Source: Collinsella sp. AM17-1 (lineage in GTDB: Bacteria > Actinomycetota > Coriobacteriia > Coriobacteriales > Coriobacteriaceae). Taken from it: 64,000 bases of DNA. The position numbers were made by a program, and so were the translations under genes. Of the stretch, positions 1 through 10,358 are shown one piece after another (the stretch's first letter is position 1; every line of letters begins with the position of its first letter). The notes beneath the pieces were generated by a model, which saw only the letters and a program-made list of their open reading frames with translations, did not search any database and had not been told where the DNA came from. Location: contig NZ_QRJZ01000011.1 of NCBI RefSeq assembly GCF_003470665.1, forward strand, positions 8,168 through 72,167, given 5' to 3'.

Positions 1-2038
<2,038 letters not shown>

Positions 2039-2043
2039 GGGGC

Positions 2044-3642
2044 TTAGTTCTCCTCTGATCCAGAAACATCCGAATGGTGCTTGGCCATGAACTGCTGCTT
2101 GAAGTCGCCGATGACGCGCAAGAGCTCAGCCTTGGTGTCATCATCGATCTTCTTGGCGCGAACCTTGTCGAGCAGCGAACCAAAGCCATTGTCCATGTAC
2201 TCGATGAGCTCGGCACGGAAGGGCAGCACGTCGGCGATCTCCAGGTCATCCAGGAAGCCCTCGTTGCCAGCGAACAGCGTAACGATCTGCTCGCCAACCT
2301 CAAACGGCTTGTAACGCGGCTGCTTCAGGAGCTCGGTCATGCGAGCGCCGTGGGTAAGCTGCTTTTGCGTGGCCTCGTCGAGGTCGGAGCCGAACTGCGT
2401 GAAGCCGGCGAGCTCCTGGTACGAAGCAAGGTCCAGACGGAGGTTGCCGGCGACCTGCTTCATGGCCTTGGTCTGTGCGTCGCCACCGACGCGGGACACG
2501 GAAATGCCCACGTCGACTGCCGGGCGCTGGCCCTGGAAGAAGAGCTCGGACTGCAGGTAGATCTGACCATCGGTAATGGAAATGACGTTGGTCGGAATGT
2601 AGGCCGAGACGTCGCCGTCCTGGGTCTCGATGATCGGAAGAGCCGTCATGGAGCCATAACCGTTCTTCTTGGACATCTTGACGGCACGCTCGAGCAGACG
2701 AGAGTGCAGGTAGAAGATGTCGCCAGGATAGGCCTCGCGTCCGGGCGGACGATGCAGCGTCAGCGACATCTGACGGTAAGCCACAGCCTGCTTGGACAGG
2801 TCGTCGTAGATGACGAGCACGTGGCCGCCGGGGTTGGTCTCGCTGGCAGGCTTGCCGTCCTCGCCGTTGTACATGAAGAACTCGCCGATAGCGGCACCGG
2901 CCATAGGCGCGATGTACTGCATAGGGGCGGAATCGGCAGCGGTGGCCGAAACGATGATGGTGTAGTCGAGCGCACCGTGCTGAGCGAGGGTCTCGCGGAT
3001 GTTGGCAACCGTGGAGGCCTTCTGGCCGATGGCGACATAGATGCAGACCATGCCCTTGCCGCGCTGGTTGAGGATAGCGTCGATGGCGATGGCGGTCTTA
3101 CCGGTCTTACGGTCGCCGATAATGAGCTCACGCTGACCGCGGCCAATAGGCACCATGGAGTCGATAGCGAGCAGACCGGTCTGAACCGGCTCGCACACCG
3201 GGGTACGATCGATGACGCCGGGAGCCTTGAACTCGATGGGGCGACGGTGCGTGGCGACGATGTCGCCCAGGCCGTCGATGGGCTGGCCGAGCGGATTGAC
3301 GACGCGGCCGAGCATGGCACGGCTCACGGGGATATCCATAATGCGGCCAGTGGTGCGGCACTCGTCGCCTTCCTTGATGGAGTCGACGGCACCGAACAGA
3401 ACGGCGCCGACCTCGTCACGGTCAAGGTTCTGGGCAAGGCCGAAGACGGTCTCACCGGTATCGGAGCTCTTGAACTCCAGAAGCTCGCCTGCCATGGCAC
3501 TCTTAAGGCCGGAGACGCGCGCGATGCCGTCGCCTACCTCGTCGACCGTTGAAACCTCATGCGTATCGACCGTCGCGGAGAGGCTCGTGAGCTGCTCCTG
3601 CAGTTTCTTGGCGATATCCTGGGCATTGAGGGTTTCGGACAT
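2044..3642 (-). CDS. atpA: F1 ATP synthase subunit alpha
   Basis: Non-catalytic nucleotide-binding subunit of F1. The 532-residue protein has the N-terminal delta-binding helix, a beta-barrel (residues about 30-95), the P-loop GDRKTGKT at 176-183 and the alpha-type signature [13 protein letters not shown]. The C-terminal tail is Ser/Glu/Asn-rich. It is slightly longer than the usual 500-515 residues, mostly at the C-terminus. The start codon overlaps the atpH stop by one base (TAATG), so it is translationally coupled inside the operon. Confidence 0.97.
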   Translation of the reverse strand: MSETLNAQDIAKKLQEQLTSLSATVDTHEVSTVDEVGDGIARVSGLKSAMAGELLEFKSSDTGETVFGLAQNLDRDEVGAVLFGAVDSIKEGDECRTTGRIMDIPVSRAMLGRVVNPLGQPIDGLGDIVATHRRPIEFKAPGVIDRTPVCEPVQTGLLAIDSMVPIGRGQRELIIGDRKTGKTAIAIDAILNQRGKGMVCIYVAIGQKASTVANIRETLAQHGALDYTIIVSATAADSAPMQYIAPMAGAAIGEFFMYNGEDGKPASETNPGGHVLVIYDDLSKQAVAYRQMSLTLHRPPGREAYPGDIFYLHSRLLERAVKMSKKNGYGSMTALPIIETQDGDVSAYIPTNVISITDGQIYLQSELFFQGQRPAVDVGISVSRVGGDAQTKAMKQVAGNLRLDLASYQELAGFTQFGSDLDEATQKQLTHGARMTELLKQPRYKPFEVGEQIVTLFAGNEGFLDDLEIADVLPFRAELIEYMDNGFGSLLDKVRAKKIDDDTKAELLRVIGDFKQQFMAKHHSDVSGSEEN

Positions 3643-4118
3643 TAGGCTTCACCTCCGTACGAATTAGCAGAGTTTGCGAGGGTCTCCTGCGCGACGCGCA
3701 GCTGCGTCTTGACGGAAATGTCACGACGCTCGCCGCGGGCCTCGAGCACCAGGCCGCCCACGATAGACGGGTCAACCTGCTCGATAAGGAATACCTTGCG
3801 GCCGAAGTCCTGCTCGCATTTCTTAGTGATGGTTTGACGCAGCTCGTCGTCGAGCGGGATCGCCGTGGTGACGGTCACGCCCACTACATCCTCGTCTTCC
3901 TCGGCAACATACTTAAAGGCAGCTGCCACCTTGGGAAGAAGGTCGAGCTGGTCGCGCTTGGACATGGTGTCGAGCACAGCGACGATCTCGGGGCTGGCAG
4001 AAGCCAAGCGCTCGATCATCTCGAGGTCCTCGAACACATGGTTCTCGGCCTTAGCGGCTTCCAGAAGGGAGCGCGCGTAGGTCTCGAGCACCTTGTCCTG
4101 ATAGCGGCTAGTCGGCAT
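3642..4118 (-). CDS. atpH: F1 ATP synthase subunit delta
   Basis: Peripheral-stalk subunit linking subunit b to the top of alpha3beta3. The 158-residue product ([20 protein letters not shown]) has the helical N-terminal OSCP domain and the C-terminal motif [22 protein letters not shown], which matches the family's I-x-GG-x-x-x signature. At 158 residues it is shorter than the common 175-180, with the shortening in the middle. The start overlaps the end of atpF by 11 bp and the stop overlaps the atpA start. Confidence 0.94.
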   Translation of the reverse strand: MPTSRYQDKVLETYARSLLEAAKAENHVFEDLEMIERLASASPEIVAVLDTMSKRDQLDLLPKVAAAFKYVAEEDEDVVGVTVTTAIPLDDELRQTITKKCEQDFGRKVFLIEQVDPSIVGGLVLEARGERRDISVKTQLRVAQETLANSANSYGGEA

Positions 4119-4710
4119 TCAGGCTACCTGCTTCCTGGATGTAGCGCTCGATGAGCTTCTTCTGCTCGGCATCGTCCTCGAGTGCCTCGCCCACGATCTT
4201 GGTGGCGACGGCAACGGACAGGTCGGCGATGGAGCTCGCGGCACCGGCGTAAATGGACTTGCGCTCGTCCTCGACGGTCGTATGGGCCTTGGCGATGATC
4301 TCCTCGGCCTCCTTGTGAGCAGCCTCGATGATACGGGCGCGCTCGGACTCGGCGTCCTTACGGGCCTCGAGAACGATGTCGGCAGCCTGACGACGGGCGT
4401 CGGTGACGATCGAGTCGGACTCAGCGCGCTTGGCGATAGCCTCCTGCTTGGTCTTCTCGGCCTCGTCGAGGCTCTCCTCGATCTTCTTGCCGCGCTCCTC
4501 CATGGTTTTCATGATGCCCGGCAGGGCGACCTTGGCCAGCACGATCCAGATAATCAGGAAGGCGATAAGCGCCGGGATGAACTCCGCCATCTTAGGGATG
4601 AGGATGTCCGCACCGGCAGCGCCGTCCTCGGCGAACGCGGAAACCGGCATGAGCAGCGCGGCCGCGGACGCGGAGAGTGCGATCGCGCTCTTCTGGGATG
4701 AAAGATTCAT
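4108..4710 (-). CDS. atpF: Fo ATP synthase subunit b, with signal-like N-terminal extension
   Basis: Peripheral-stalk membrane subunit. The 200-residue protein has one strong membrane segment (about residues 45-62, FIPALIAFLIIWIVLAKVAL) followed by a long charged coiled coil to the C-terminus. Unusually, the first 30 residues (MNLSSQKSAIALSASAAALL then MPVSAFAEDG) look like a cleavable signal peptide with an A-x-A site before the real membrane helix. The family normally starts close to the membrane helix. Position between atpE and atpH fits the operon. Confidence 0.95.
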   Translation of the reverse strand: MNLSSQKSAIALSASAAALLMPVSAFAEDGAAGADILIPKMAEFIPALIAFLIIWIVLAKVALPGIMKTMEERGKKIEESLDEAEKTKQEAIAKRAESDSIVTDARRQAADIVLEARKDAESERARIIEAAHKEAEEIIAKAHTTVEDERKSIYAGAASSIADLSVAVATKIVGEALEDDAEQKKLIERYIQEAGSLNAD

Positions 4711-4725
4711 ACTTGACGCTCCGTG

Positions 4726-4920
4726 CTATTTAACGATCAGCGCGACAACGAAGCCGATCAGAGCCAGAGCCTCGCCGAAGGCGGAGCCCATGATGAAGAC
4801 GGTGAACACGCGGCCCTGGACCTCAGGCTGACGGGCCATAGCACCCGTAGCACCCAGAGCAGACAGGCCGATAGCAAGACCAGCGCCGATAACACCGAGA
4901 CCGTAACCGATAACTCCCAC
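4726..4920 (-). CDS. atpE: Fo ATP synthase subunit c, GTG start
   Basis: Ring-forming proteolipid that carries protons across the membrane. The 64-residue hairpin (MGVIGYGLGVIGAGLAIGLS) has two hydrophobic helices joined by the polar loop ARQPEVQ and the essential acidic residue Glu50 in AFGEALALIGF. The residues that mark sodium-type rings (Ser/Thr just after Glu and a helix-1 Gln) are not evident, so a proton ring is more likely. The start is GTG at 4920-4918, fixed by a strong AAGGAGGA site just upstream; at 64 residues the subunit is near the short end of the family. Confidence 0.95.
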   Translation of the reverse strand: MGVIGYGLGVIGAGLAIGLSALGATGAMARQPEVQGRVFTVFIMGSAFGEALALIGFVVALIVK

Positions 4921-5044
4921 GATTCCTCCTTTGTCGTGCGTGTCTTATTTCACGCAGGATAACCTTTTTATAACTGCCGGGCTCCATGGGTACGGGCACC
5001 GGCGGTTTAACGAATTGCCTTACCTTTAAGGCGCGAACGGAAGA

Positions 5045-5848
5045 CTACTCCTCCTCCGCGACCTCCTCTGCCTCGGAGACATACACGGCGGTAAGGACCG
5101 TGAAGACGTAAGCCTGGATGGCGCCGACCACAAGCTCGATCGCATAGATCAGGATGAGGATGGCAAGCCAGGCTAGCGAAGGCAGGGCGCCAACGGCGTG
5201 GGCCGCGGAAACCTGCTGAAGCAGCGGCTGCATGAACATGCTCGCCATGATGGCGAACGAGCCCATGACCACGTGTCCTGCGAACATGTTGCAGAACAGA
5301 CGGACGGCGAGCGTGATGAGGCGCAGGAAGGTCGAGAAAAGCTCGACGACCCACACGAGCACGTTCATCGGGAAGCTCACGCCCTGCGGGGCGAGGCTCT
5401 TGATGTAGCCGATCACGCCGTGAGCCTTGCATCCGTAGTAGATGAAGTACACGAAGGCGAAAATGGCGAGTGCGGCGGTGGAGCCGATTGCGCCGGTGCC
5501 GGGCTTCATTCCCGGGATCAGGCCGATCATGTTATTGATCAGGATGAACAGGAAAAGCGAGCACAGGAACGGGAAGTGCTTCTTCCAGTTCTCACCCACG
5601 ACACCCTTGCCGATATCGTTCTCGACGTACTCGATGATGTACTCGAAACCGTTGACGAAGAAGCCCTTGGGAACCAGGGTCTGCTTCTTCTTGAACACGG
5701 CCAGGACGATCAGGAGCACGATCGTGGAGACGATCAGCCAAAACGAGTACTGCGTGATGCCGCAGCTCAGATCGCCCACGACAGGGGTGGAGCTGAACTC
5801 GCTGACCAGATGATTAATCTCATCAGGCAGCTTTTCAAAAATTTCCAC
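5045..5848 (-). CDS. atpB: Fo ATP synthase subunit a
   Basis: Stator proton-channel subunit. The 267-residue polytopic protein has the hallmark segment FLRLITLAVRLFCNMFAGH; Arg183 in it corresponds to the essential Arg210 of E. coli. Other conserved parts are INNMIGLIPG and the last helix IELVVGAIQAYVFTVLTAVY. The acidic tail EAEEVAEEE ends the protein. It starts 3 bp after the upstream AtpI-like gene stop, so the two are cotranscribed. Confidence 0.96.
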   Translation of the reverse strand: MEIFEKLPDEINHLVSEFSSTPVVGDLSCGITQYSFWLIVSTIVLLIVLAVFKKKQTLVPKGFFVNGFEYIIEYVENDIGKGVVGENWKKHFPFLCSLFLFILINNMIGLIPGMKPGTGAIGSTAALAIFAFVYFIYYGCKAHGVIGYIKSLAPQGVSFPMNVLVWVVELFSTFLRLITLAVRLFCNMFAGHVVMGSFAIMASMFMQPLLQQVSAAHAVGALPSLAWLAILILIYAIELVVGAIQAYVFTVLTAVYVSEAEEVAEEE

Positions 5849-5851
5849 GAC

Positions 5852-6163
5852 TTACCTTTCGACCTCATGAGGATCTCGCAGCGCCTTGGCGACGCGAACC
5901 GTGCAGGCGGCCATAAAGGCCACGAAGCCGATCGCCTCGCCCAGGAGGAACATACGAAATGCCTCTCCGAACAACGCAAACACAACCAAGGTAAAGACAA
6001 GCAACGCGATCGCCGAGACCGCGAGACTCACCATGCCCCTGAGCATGTCCGCATTCTGTTTATCGTCAAGAACCGGCTTGAGCGTAAAAACAAAGGGAAG
6101 GAAGGCAATTGCGCCCGCGATGGCGCCTGCAACGATAGCGAGCAGATCGGCTATCTGAAACAC
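5852..6163 (-). CDS. AtpI-like small membrane protein, first gene of the atp operon
   Basis: A 103-residue protein with about three to four hydrophobic helices and a charged C-terminus (KALRDPHEVER). It lies where AtpI/Z-type assembly factors usually sit, directly upstream of subunit a, so a role in c-ring assembly or Mg handling is inferred from position; sequence similarity to AtpI is weak by eye. The start chosen is GTG at 6163-6161, preceded by GCGAGGAAG. An in-frame ATG at 6238-6236 exists, but it would lie upstream of the predicted transcription start (promoter at 6225-6252), so it cannot be used from that promoter. Confidence 0.72.
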   Translation of the reverse strand: MFQIADLLAIVAGAIAGAIAFLPFVFTLKPVLDDKQNADMLRGMVSLAVSAIALLVFTLVVFALFGEAFRMFLLGEAIGFVAFMAACTVRVAKALRDPHEVER

Positions 6164-6224
6164 TGGCTTCCTCGCTTTCCTTTTCAACGCCTCACAGCAC
6201 AGTCCCAGCCAAACATTGGTGACT

Positions 6225-6252
6225 ATTGTACGAGCCAATCGCTAAAGTACAA
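6225..6252 (-). promoter_or_regulatory. Predicted sigma70-type promoter of the atp operon
   Basis: On the minus strand TTGTAC (6252-6247), a 16-bp spacer and TACAAT (6230-6225). A start site near 6218 would leave a leader of about 55 nt before the GTG at 6163. The match to the TTGACA/TATAAT consensus is good but was judged by eye only. Confidence 0.6.
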
Positions 6253-6443
6253 CCGTAAAACAAACGGTTAATACGCACCTGTACGTTTTCTTAAGGCCTT
6301 CTTTATGCCGCAGGTACGGTAATACGTTTTTTCGAACCCCTCAGCGCAAAACGTCCGTTAACAGAAGTGCGCGTGGACGACTTTTGCTCGCCCGCGCGCA
6401 CCATTTCTTCGTATTTGTAACCGTAGCCGACAAGGCCCAACGA

Positions 6444-7091
6444 CTAGAGCGTACCGTAGATGCGGTCGCCGGCGTCGCCCAGGCCGGGAACGATGTAGGC
6501 GGCCTCGTTGAGATGGTCATCGATGGCGCAGGTATAGATATGCACATCGGGATCTTTTTCGGTCAGCGACTTGAGGCCCTCGGGGGCCGCGACGATGCAC
6601 AGCATGCGGATGTCCTTGACGCCACGCTCGCGCAGATAGCTGATAGCCATCTCGGCCGAGCCGCCCGTGGCGAGCATGGGGTCGACGACCAGGCAGATGC
6701 GCTGGTCGATATCCTTGGGCATCTTGCAGTAATACTCATGCGGCTCGTGGGTGACCTCGTCGCGCTCCATGCCGATGTGGCCCACGCGAGCAGAGGGCAC
6801 CAGGTCGAGGATACCGTCGACCATGCCAAGGCCCGCACGCAGGATAGGCACGATGGCGAGTTTCTTGCCGGCGAGCTGTTTGAACGTGGCGGCAGTGATG
6901 GGGGTCTCGACCTCGACGTCTTCCATGGGCAGGTCGCGCATGGCCTCGTAGCCGTCAAAAAGCGCAAGCTCGCGCACGAGCTGGCGGAACTGATTGGTGC
7001 CGGTGCTCTTGTCGCGCAAGATCGACAGCTTGTGCTGGACGAGTGGGTGATCGACAAGGGTCACACGGGACGTATCGTAGGTGACGGTCAT
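6444..7091 (-). CDS. upp: Uracil phosphoribosyltransferase
   Basis: Pyrimidine salvage enzyme making UMP from uracil and PRPP. The 215-residue product from [19 protein letters not shown] has the PRPP-binding loop [14 protein letters not shown] and the C-terminal uracil-binding segment [12 protein letters not shown], and is of normal length. The start at 7091 is chosen over an upstream in-frame codon because a GAAAGGGG site precedes it and family members begin here. It follows glpK after 122 bp and is separated from the atp operon by about 280 bp containing that operon's own promoter. Confidence 0.97.
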   Translation of the reverse strand: MTVTYDTSRVTLVDHPLVQHKLSILRDKSTGTNQFRQLVRELALFDGYEAMRDLPMEDVEVETPITAATFKQLAGKKLAIVPILRAGLGMVDGILDLVPSARVGHIGMERDEVTHEPHEYYCKMPKDIDQRICLVVDPMLATGGSAEMAISYLRERGVKDIRMLCIVAAPEGLKSLTEKDPDVHIYTCAIDDHLNEAAYIVPGLGDAGDRIYGTL

Positions 7092-7213
7092 GGGTTGAAG
7101 CCCCTTTCGTTGCGGCCGGAAGATGGCCTTGCTGACAAGGCGCACGGCGACGTTGTTGCCGCGCACCGTGCATAAGTTTAACGGTTTGTTGTATCGAGTG
7201 CCCCGTCGCAACC

Positions 7214-8755
7214 CTACTGAACGGTGCTGAGCGAACGCTTGACGGCATCACGCCAACCAGCGAGGTTGCTCTCACGGCGCTCGGCGGACATATGAGGATG
7301 GAAGATTTTGACGATCTGAGCGTTTTGCTCCAGCTCCTCCAAATCCTCCCAGTAGCCGACGGCAAGGCCCGCCAAGTACGCGGCGCCGATCGCCGTGGTC
7401 TCCACCGTCTCGCACTGCAGCACGGGGATATCCAGCAGATCGGCCTGGAATTGCATGATGAACTCGTTGCGCGAGGCACCGCCATCGACGGACAGACGCT
7501 CAATCGAAAGTCCCACGTCCTGCTCCATGGCGCGCAGCACGTCATAACTCTGATAGGCCATGGACTCGCAGGCCGCACGCACAATGGTCGCGCGACTCGA
7601 GGCACCGGTCAGGCCGCACACGATACCGCGAGCATGCGGGTCCCACCAGGGAGCGCCCAGGCCTGCGAAGGCGGGGACGAAGTAGCAGCCCTCGTTGTCG
7701 TTGATCGAAGCGGCGAGTTGCGCGGACTCGCTCACGCTCGAGATGATGCCCATGTTGTTGCGCAGCCAGTTCATGGTGGAGCCTGCGGCAAAGATAGAAC
7801 CCTCGAGCGCATAGCTGATCTTGCCGTCAGCGGCGATACCGATCGTGGAGACCAGACCGTTCTTGGATTCTACGATCTCGTCGCCGGTGTTCATGAGCAT
7901 AAAGCAACCCGTGCCATAGGTGTTTTTGGTCTGGCCGGGATGGAAGCAGCAGTGGCCGAATAGCGACGCCTGCTGGTCGCCCGCCACGCCCATAATGGGT
8001 GGCATGTTGGTCATGATGTCGCTCGCGACGCGGCCGTAATCGCCCGAGCTCCAACGAACCTCGGGCATCATGGAACGCGGGACGTCGAAAAGCGCCAGCA
8101 GATCGTCGTCCCAATCGAGCGCATGGATATTAAAGAGCGCGGTGCGGCTGGCATTGGTGTAGTCGGTAGCAAAGACCTGACCGCCGGTGAGATTGTAGAT
8201 GAGCCACGTGTCGATGGTGCCGAACATAAGGTCGCCCGCCGCGGCGCTCTCGCGCGCGCCGTCGACGTTATCGAGAATCCACTGCACCTTGGAGGCCGAG
8301 AAATACGGGTCGAGCGTAAGCCCCGTGCGGGAGCGCACCAGCTCTTCTGCGCCCTGCTCGACCAGCTCGTCGATCAGAGGTGCGGTGCGACGGCATTGCC
8401 ACACGATGGCGTTATAGATGGGTTGGCCGCTTATGCGGTCCCACACCACCGTGGTCTCGCGCTGGTTGGAGATACCGATGGCGGCAATGCGGTCAGAATG
8501 GATGCCGCTCTTAAACTGAACCTCCATCATGACGGCGATCTGGCTAGCAAGGACCGCCATGGGGTCTTGCTCCACCCAGCCGGGACGCGGAAAGCTGGTT
8601 TTGACGCTGCGACGTGCCTGCGCGACGATGCAGCCGTACTCGTCGACGATGGTCGCAAGTACCGAGGTGGTGCCGCAGTCGAGCGCCATGATGTAGGAAC
8701 CGCCAAAGTCAAACGAGGCATCTTCCATGCCCAGGCTGCCCAGATTCAACGACAT
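7214..8755 (-). CDS. glpK: Glycerol kinase
   Basis: FGGY-family kinase converting glycerol to glycerol 3-phosphate. The 513-residue protein shows the N-terminal ATPase motif [30 protein letters not shown], the glycerol-binding region around [13 protein letters not shown], and [12 protein letters not shown]. About 20 extra residues precede the first strand. It begins 13 bp after the Sua5-family gene stop, so the two are probably one transcript. No facilitator or dehydrogenase gene is next to it. Confidence 0.95.
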   Translation of the reverse strand: MSLNLGSLGMEDASFDFGGSYIMALDCGTTSVLATIVDEYGCIVAQARRSVKTSFPRPGWVEQDPMAVLASQIAVMMEVQFKSGIHSDRIAAIGISNQRETTVVWDRISGQPIYNAIVWQCRRTAPLIDELVEQGAEELVRSRTGLTLDPYFSASKVQWILDNVDGARESAAAGDLMFGTIDTWLIYNLTGGQVFATDYTNASRTALFNIHALDWDDDLLALFDVPRSMMPEVRWSSGDYGRVASDIMTNMPPIMGVAGDQQASLFGHCCFHPGQTKNTYGTGCFMLMNTGDEIVESKNGLVSTIGIAADGKISYALEGSIFAAGSTMNWLRNNMGIISSVSESAQLAASINDNEGCYFVPAFAGLGAPWWDPHARGIVCGLTGASSRATIVRAACESMAYQSYDVLRAMEQDVGLSIERLSVDGGASRNEFIMQFQADLLDIPVLQCETVETTAIGAAYLAGLAVGYWEDLEELEQNAQIVKIFHPHMSAERRESNLAGWRDAVKRSLSTVQ

Positions 8756-8768
8756 CGCTTAAACCTTT

Positions 8769-9512
8769 CTATTGCATCGGGTCGGACAGGACCCGTTCGA
8801 TCTCTGATGCGGGAAGTGCGCCTTGGCGCAGGATCTGGAGCTCGCCGTGCTGAAACGACACGATGGTCGAGGCGTCGCGACACGGGGTCTCACCGGCGTC
8901 GACGGCAACATCGACCCCCTCCAGGATGCGACCCTCCACCGTGATAAAACTTGCCGGCGCGGGCGCGCCATGCGTGTTGGCGCTGGTGCAGGCAAGGGGG
9001 CTGCCACAGGCGCGAATGAGCGCCTGCACCACGGGCGAGGCCGAAGCGCGAAGTGCCACCGTGTCGTCGGCAGCGCGCATAAAGGTCGGCACGCAGGGAG
9101 CTGCCTTGACCACGATAGTCAGGGCTCCCGGCCAGCATCGTCGCGCGAGTATGCGGGCATCTTCCGGGATATCCACGCCATAGCGGTCGAGTGCTTCGAC
9201 GCCATCGACCAGCCAAGCGACGGTTTGCGTGAGTTCACGTTGCTTGAGAGTGAAGATACGGCGATAGCCGGTGCCGAGCGCAGGAACTGCGGCGCCATTG
9301 ACGGCAGCCTGCGGATCGCGCGGCCACGATGGGAATTCGCTTGTATCTTGGGGCACGGCGTCCGAGAAGGCGTTGACTGCCACGGCGACACCGTAGACGG
9401 TCTCGGTCGGGATCAAAGCCAGGCCGCCGCGGCCGAGCACCTCGGCCGTGCGCTCGACGGCAAGCCGATGCGGCTCGCGCGTTCCCTCGTATACCCGATA
9501 GACCGTCTGCAT
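8769..9512 (-). CDS. tsaC: Sua5/YciO/YrdC-family threonylcarbamoyl-AMP synthase
   Basis: Makes threonylcarbamoyl-AMP for the t6A modification of ANN-decoding tRNAs. The 247-residue protein has the YrdC fold: GGLALIPTETVYGVAVAVNAFSD, the basic segment FTLKQRELTQTVAWLV, the PGALTIVVKA motif and SPLACTSANTHGAPAP. Its length fits TsaC with a short C-terminal tail rather than full Sua5 (about 340). A gene of this family commonly follows prmC in Gram-positive genomes; here hicAB is wedged between them. The RBS is not close to the chosen ATG, so the start is moderately certain. Confidence 0.9.
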   Translation of the reverse strand: MQTVYRVYEGTREPHRLAVERTAEVLGRGGLALIPTETVYGVAVAVNAFSDAVPQDTSEFPSWPRDPQAAVNGAAVPALGTGYRRIFTLKQRELTQTVAWLVDGVEALDRYGVDIPEDARILARRCWPGALTIVVKAAPCVPTFMRAADDTVALRASASPVVQALIRACGSPLACTSANTHGAPAPASFITVEGRILEGVDVAVDAGETPCRDASTIVSFQHGELQILRQGALPASEIERVLSDPMQ

Positions 9513-9646
9513 GTGTATGCCAGCCCCTTACGCTCTGGTGCAAGTTTGTTTACTGTGGGGCATTCTCGCACGAAACGTTCAACCTATTTGCCCAGAGCGC
9601 ATGTTGGTTTGGTGAGCGGCTCTAGTAGTCGGTGAAAGTGAGGGGG

Positions 9647-10093
9647 TTATTGGACTGCGACGAACTTCTTTGGCCTGCCGGCGTGACGTTCTTGGGCGGC
9701 GTAACGCTCGATGCTGTCTATCGTTATCATCCGACGGCCGTCGACGAGTTCAACATCGAGCTTTCCGGCTTTGACCAGCGCGGTAATCCGCGGAGCGGAG
9801 ACTTTGAGGTCCAGCGCTGCGTCTTTAAATGTTCGGCACGCCGCTTCCCGAGCGTCCTCGTGGTCGATTTCGACTGAAAGGGCCACGACCTCGGCCGAGC
9901 GTTCGTACCCTGCCGGAGTCAAACCGTTGTTGAGGTCGTCGGCCAAAAACGCCATCAGTGCCTCGGTGGCATGGGCAATCGCTTCTTCGCGCGTATCGCC
10001 ATCGGCAAAGGCGCCGGGAATCTGCGGGAAGCTAGCGCAGTAACCATCGTCTTCTTTTATGAGAACGCAGTCATAGGTAAATCGCTGCCTCAT
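9647..10093 (-). CDS. hicB: HicB-type antitoxin with C-terminal helix-turn-helix
   Basis: Antitoxin expected to neutralise HicA and repress the operon. The 148-residue product has the HicB partial RNase-H fold at the N-terminus (FTYDCVLIKEDDGYCASFPQ, then IPGAFADGDTREEAIAHATE). The C-terminus (about residues 95-140: LKVSAPRITALVKAGKLDVE then GRRMITIDSIERYAAQE) looks like an excisionase/MerR-type winged helix that would bind DNA. Start 10093 is set by a GGAGG site six bases upstream; an earlier in-frame codon would overlap hicA. It lies 11 bp after hicA. Confidence 0.88.
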   Translation of the reverse strand: MRQRFTYDCVLIKEDDGYCASFPQIPGAFADGDTREEAIAHATEALMAFLADDLNNGLTPAGYERSAEVVALSVEIDHEDAREAACRTFKDAALDLKVSAPRITALVKAGKLDVELVDGRRMITIDSIERYAAQERHAGRPKKFVAVQ

Positions 10094-10104
10094 TTTGCCT
10101 CCAA

Positions 10105-10290
10105 CTACCATCCAGCTTGGCGACGAATACTTGCCCACGTGCCCTTCTTTGGTCGATCACCACCAGAGCCGTTCACGGTGACAACGCGGTCACCAGAAAC
10201 ATACTTAGCATGACTACCGACTTGCGCGACCTTCACGAATCCATCGTGCTTGAGTAGGGCAATGATTTCCCGAAAGGTAGGAGGTTGCAT
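10105..10290 (-). CDS. hicA: HicA-type mRNA interferase toxin
   Basis: Small double-stranded-RNA-binding-fold RNase that cleaves mRNA. The 61-residue product MQPPTFREIIALLKHDGFVK contains the family's catalytic His in VGSHAKY (His27) and the strand DRVVTVNG; the ending PKKGTWASIRRQAGW matches the last HicA helix. The RBS is AAAGAGG. A TATAAT promoter with an overlapping inverted repeat lies immediately upstream. The pair sits inside the prmC-sua5 interval. Confidence 0.9.
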   Translation of the reverse strand: MQPPTFREIIALLKHDGFVKVAQVGSHAKYVSGDRVVTVNGSGGDRPKKGTWASIRRQAGW

Positions 10291-10314
10291 GGGCCGACCT
10301 CTTTCAGCCGTCCT

Positions 10315-10344
10315 AATTATAAACTACTTTATAATTTTTGCTAA
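10315..10344 (-). promoter_or_regulatory. hicAB promoter with overlapping operator-like inverted repeat
   Basis: Minus-strand TTAGCA (10344-10339), 17-bp spacer, perfect TATAAT (10321-10316). A perfect 9-bp inverted repeat, AATTATAAA-CTAC-TTTATAATT (10315-10336), covers the -10 box and spacer. This is where an autorepressing HicB would bind; the assignment to HicB is inference. Confidence 0.65.
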
Positions 10345-10358
10345 CCAGTTAATAAATA

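Noticed and set aside
2074..3552. 492-residue plus-strand reading frame opposite atpA
   Set aside because: Antisense shadow typical of high-GC DNA; atpA on the other strand is unmistakable.
4726..4920. Sodium-specific ATP synthase c ring
   Set aside because: The residues around Glu50 (GEALALIG) lack the Ser/Thr expected for sodium coordination.
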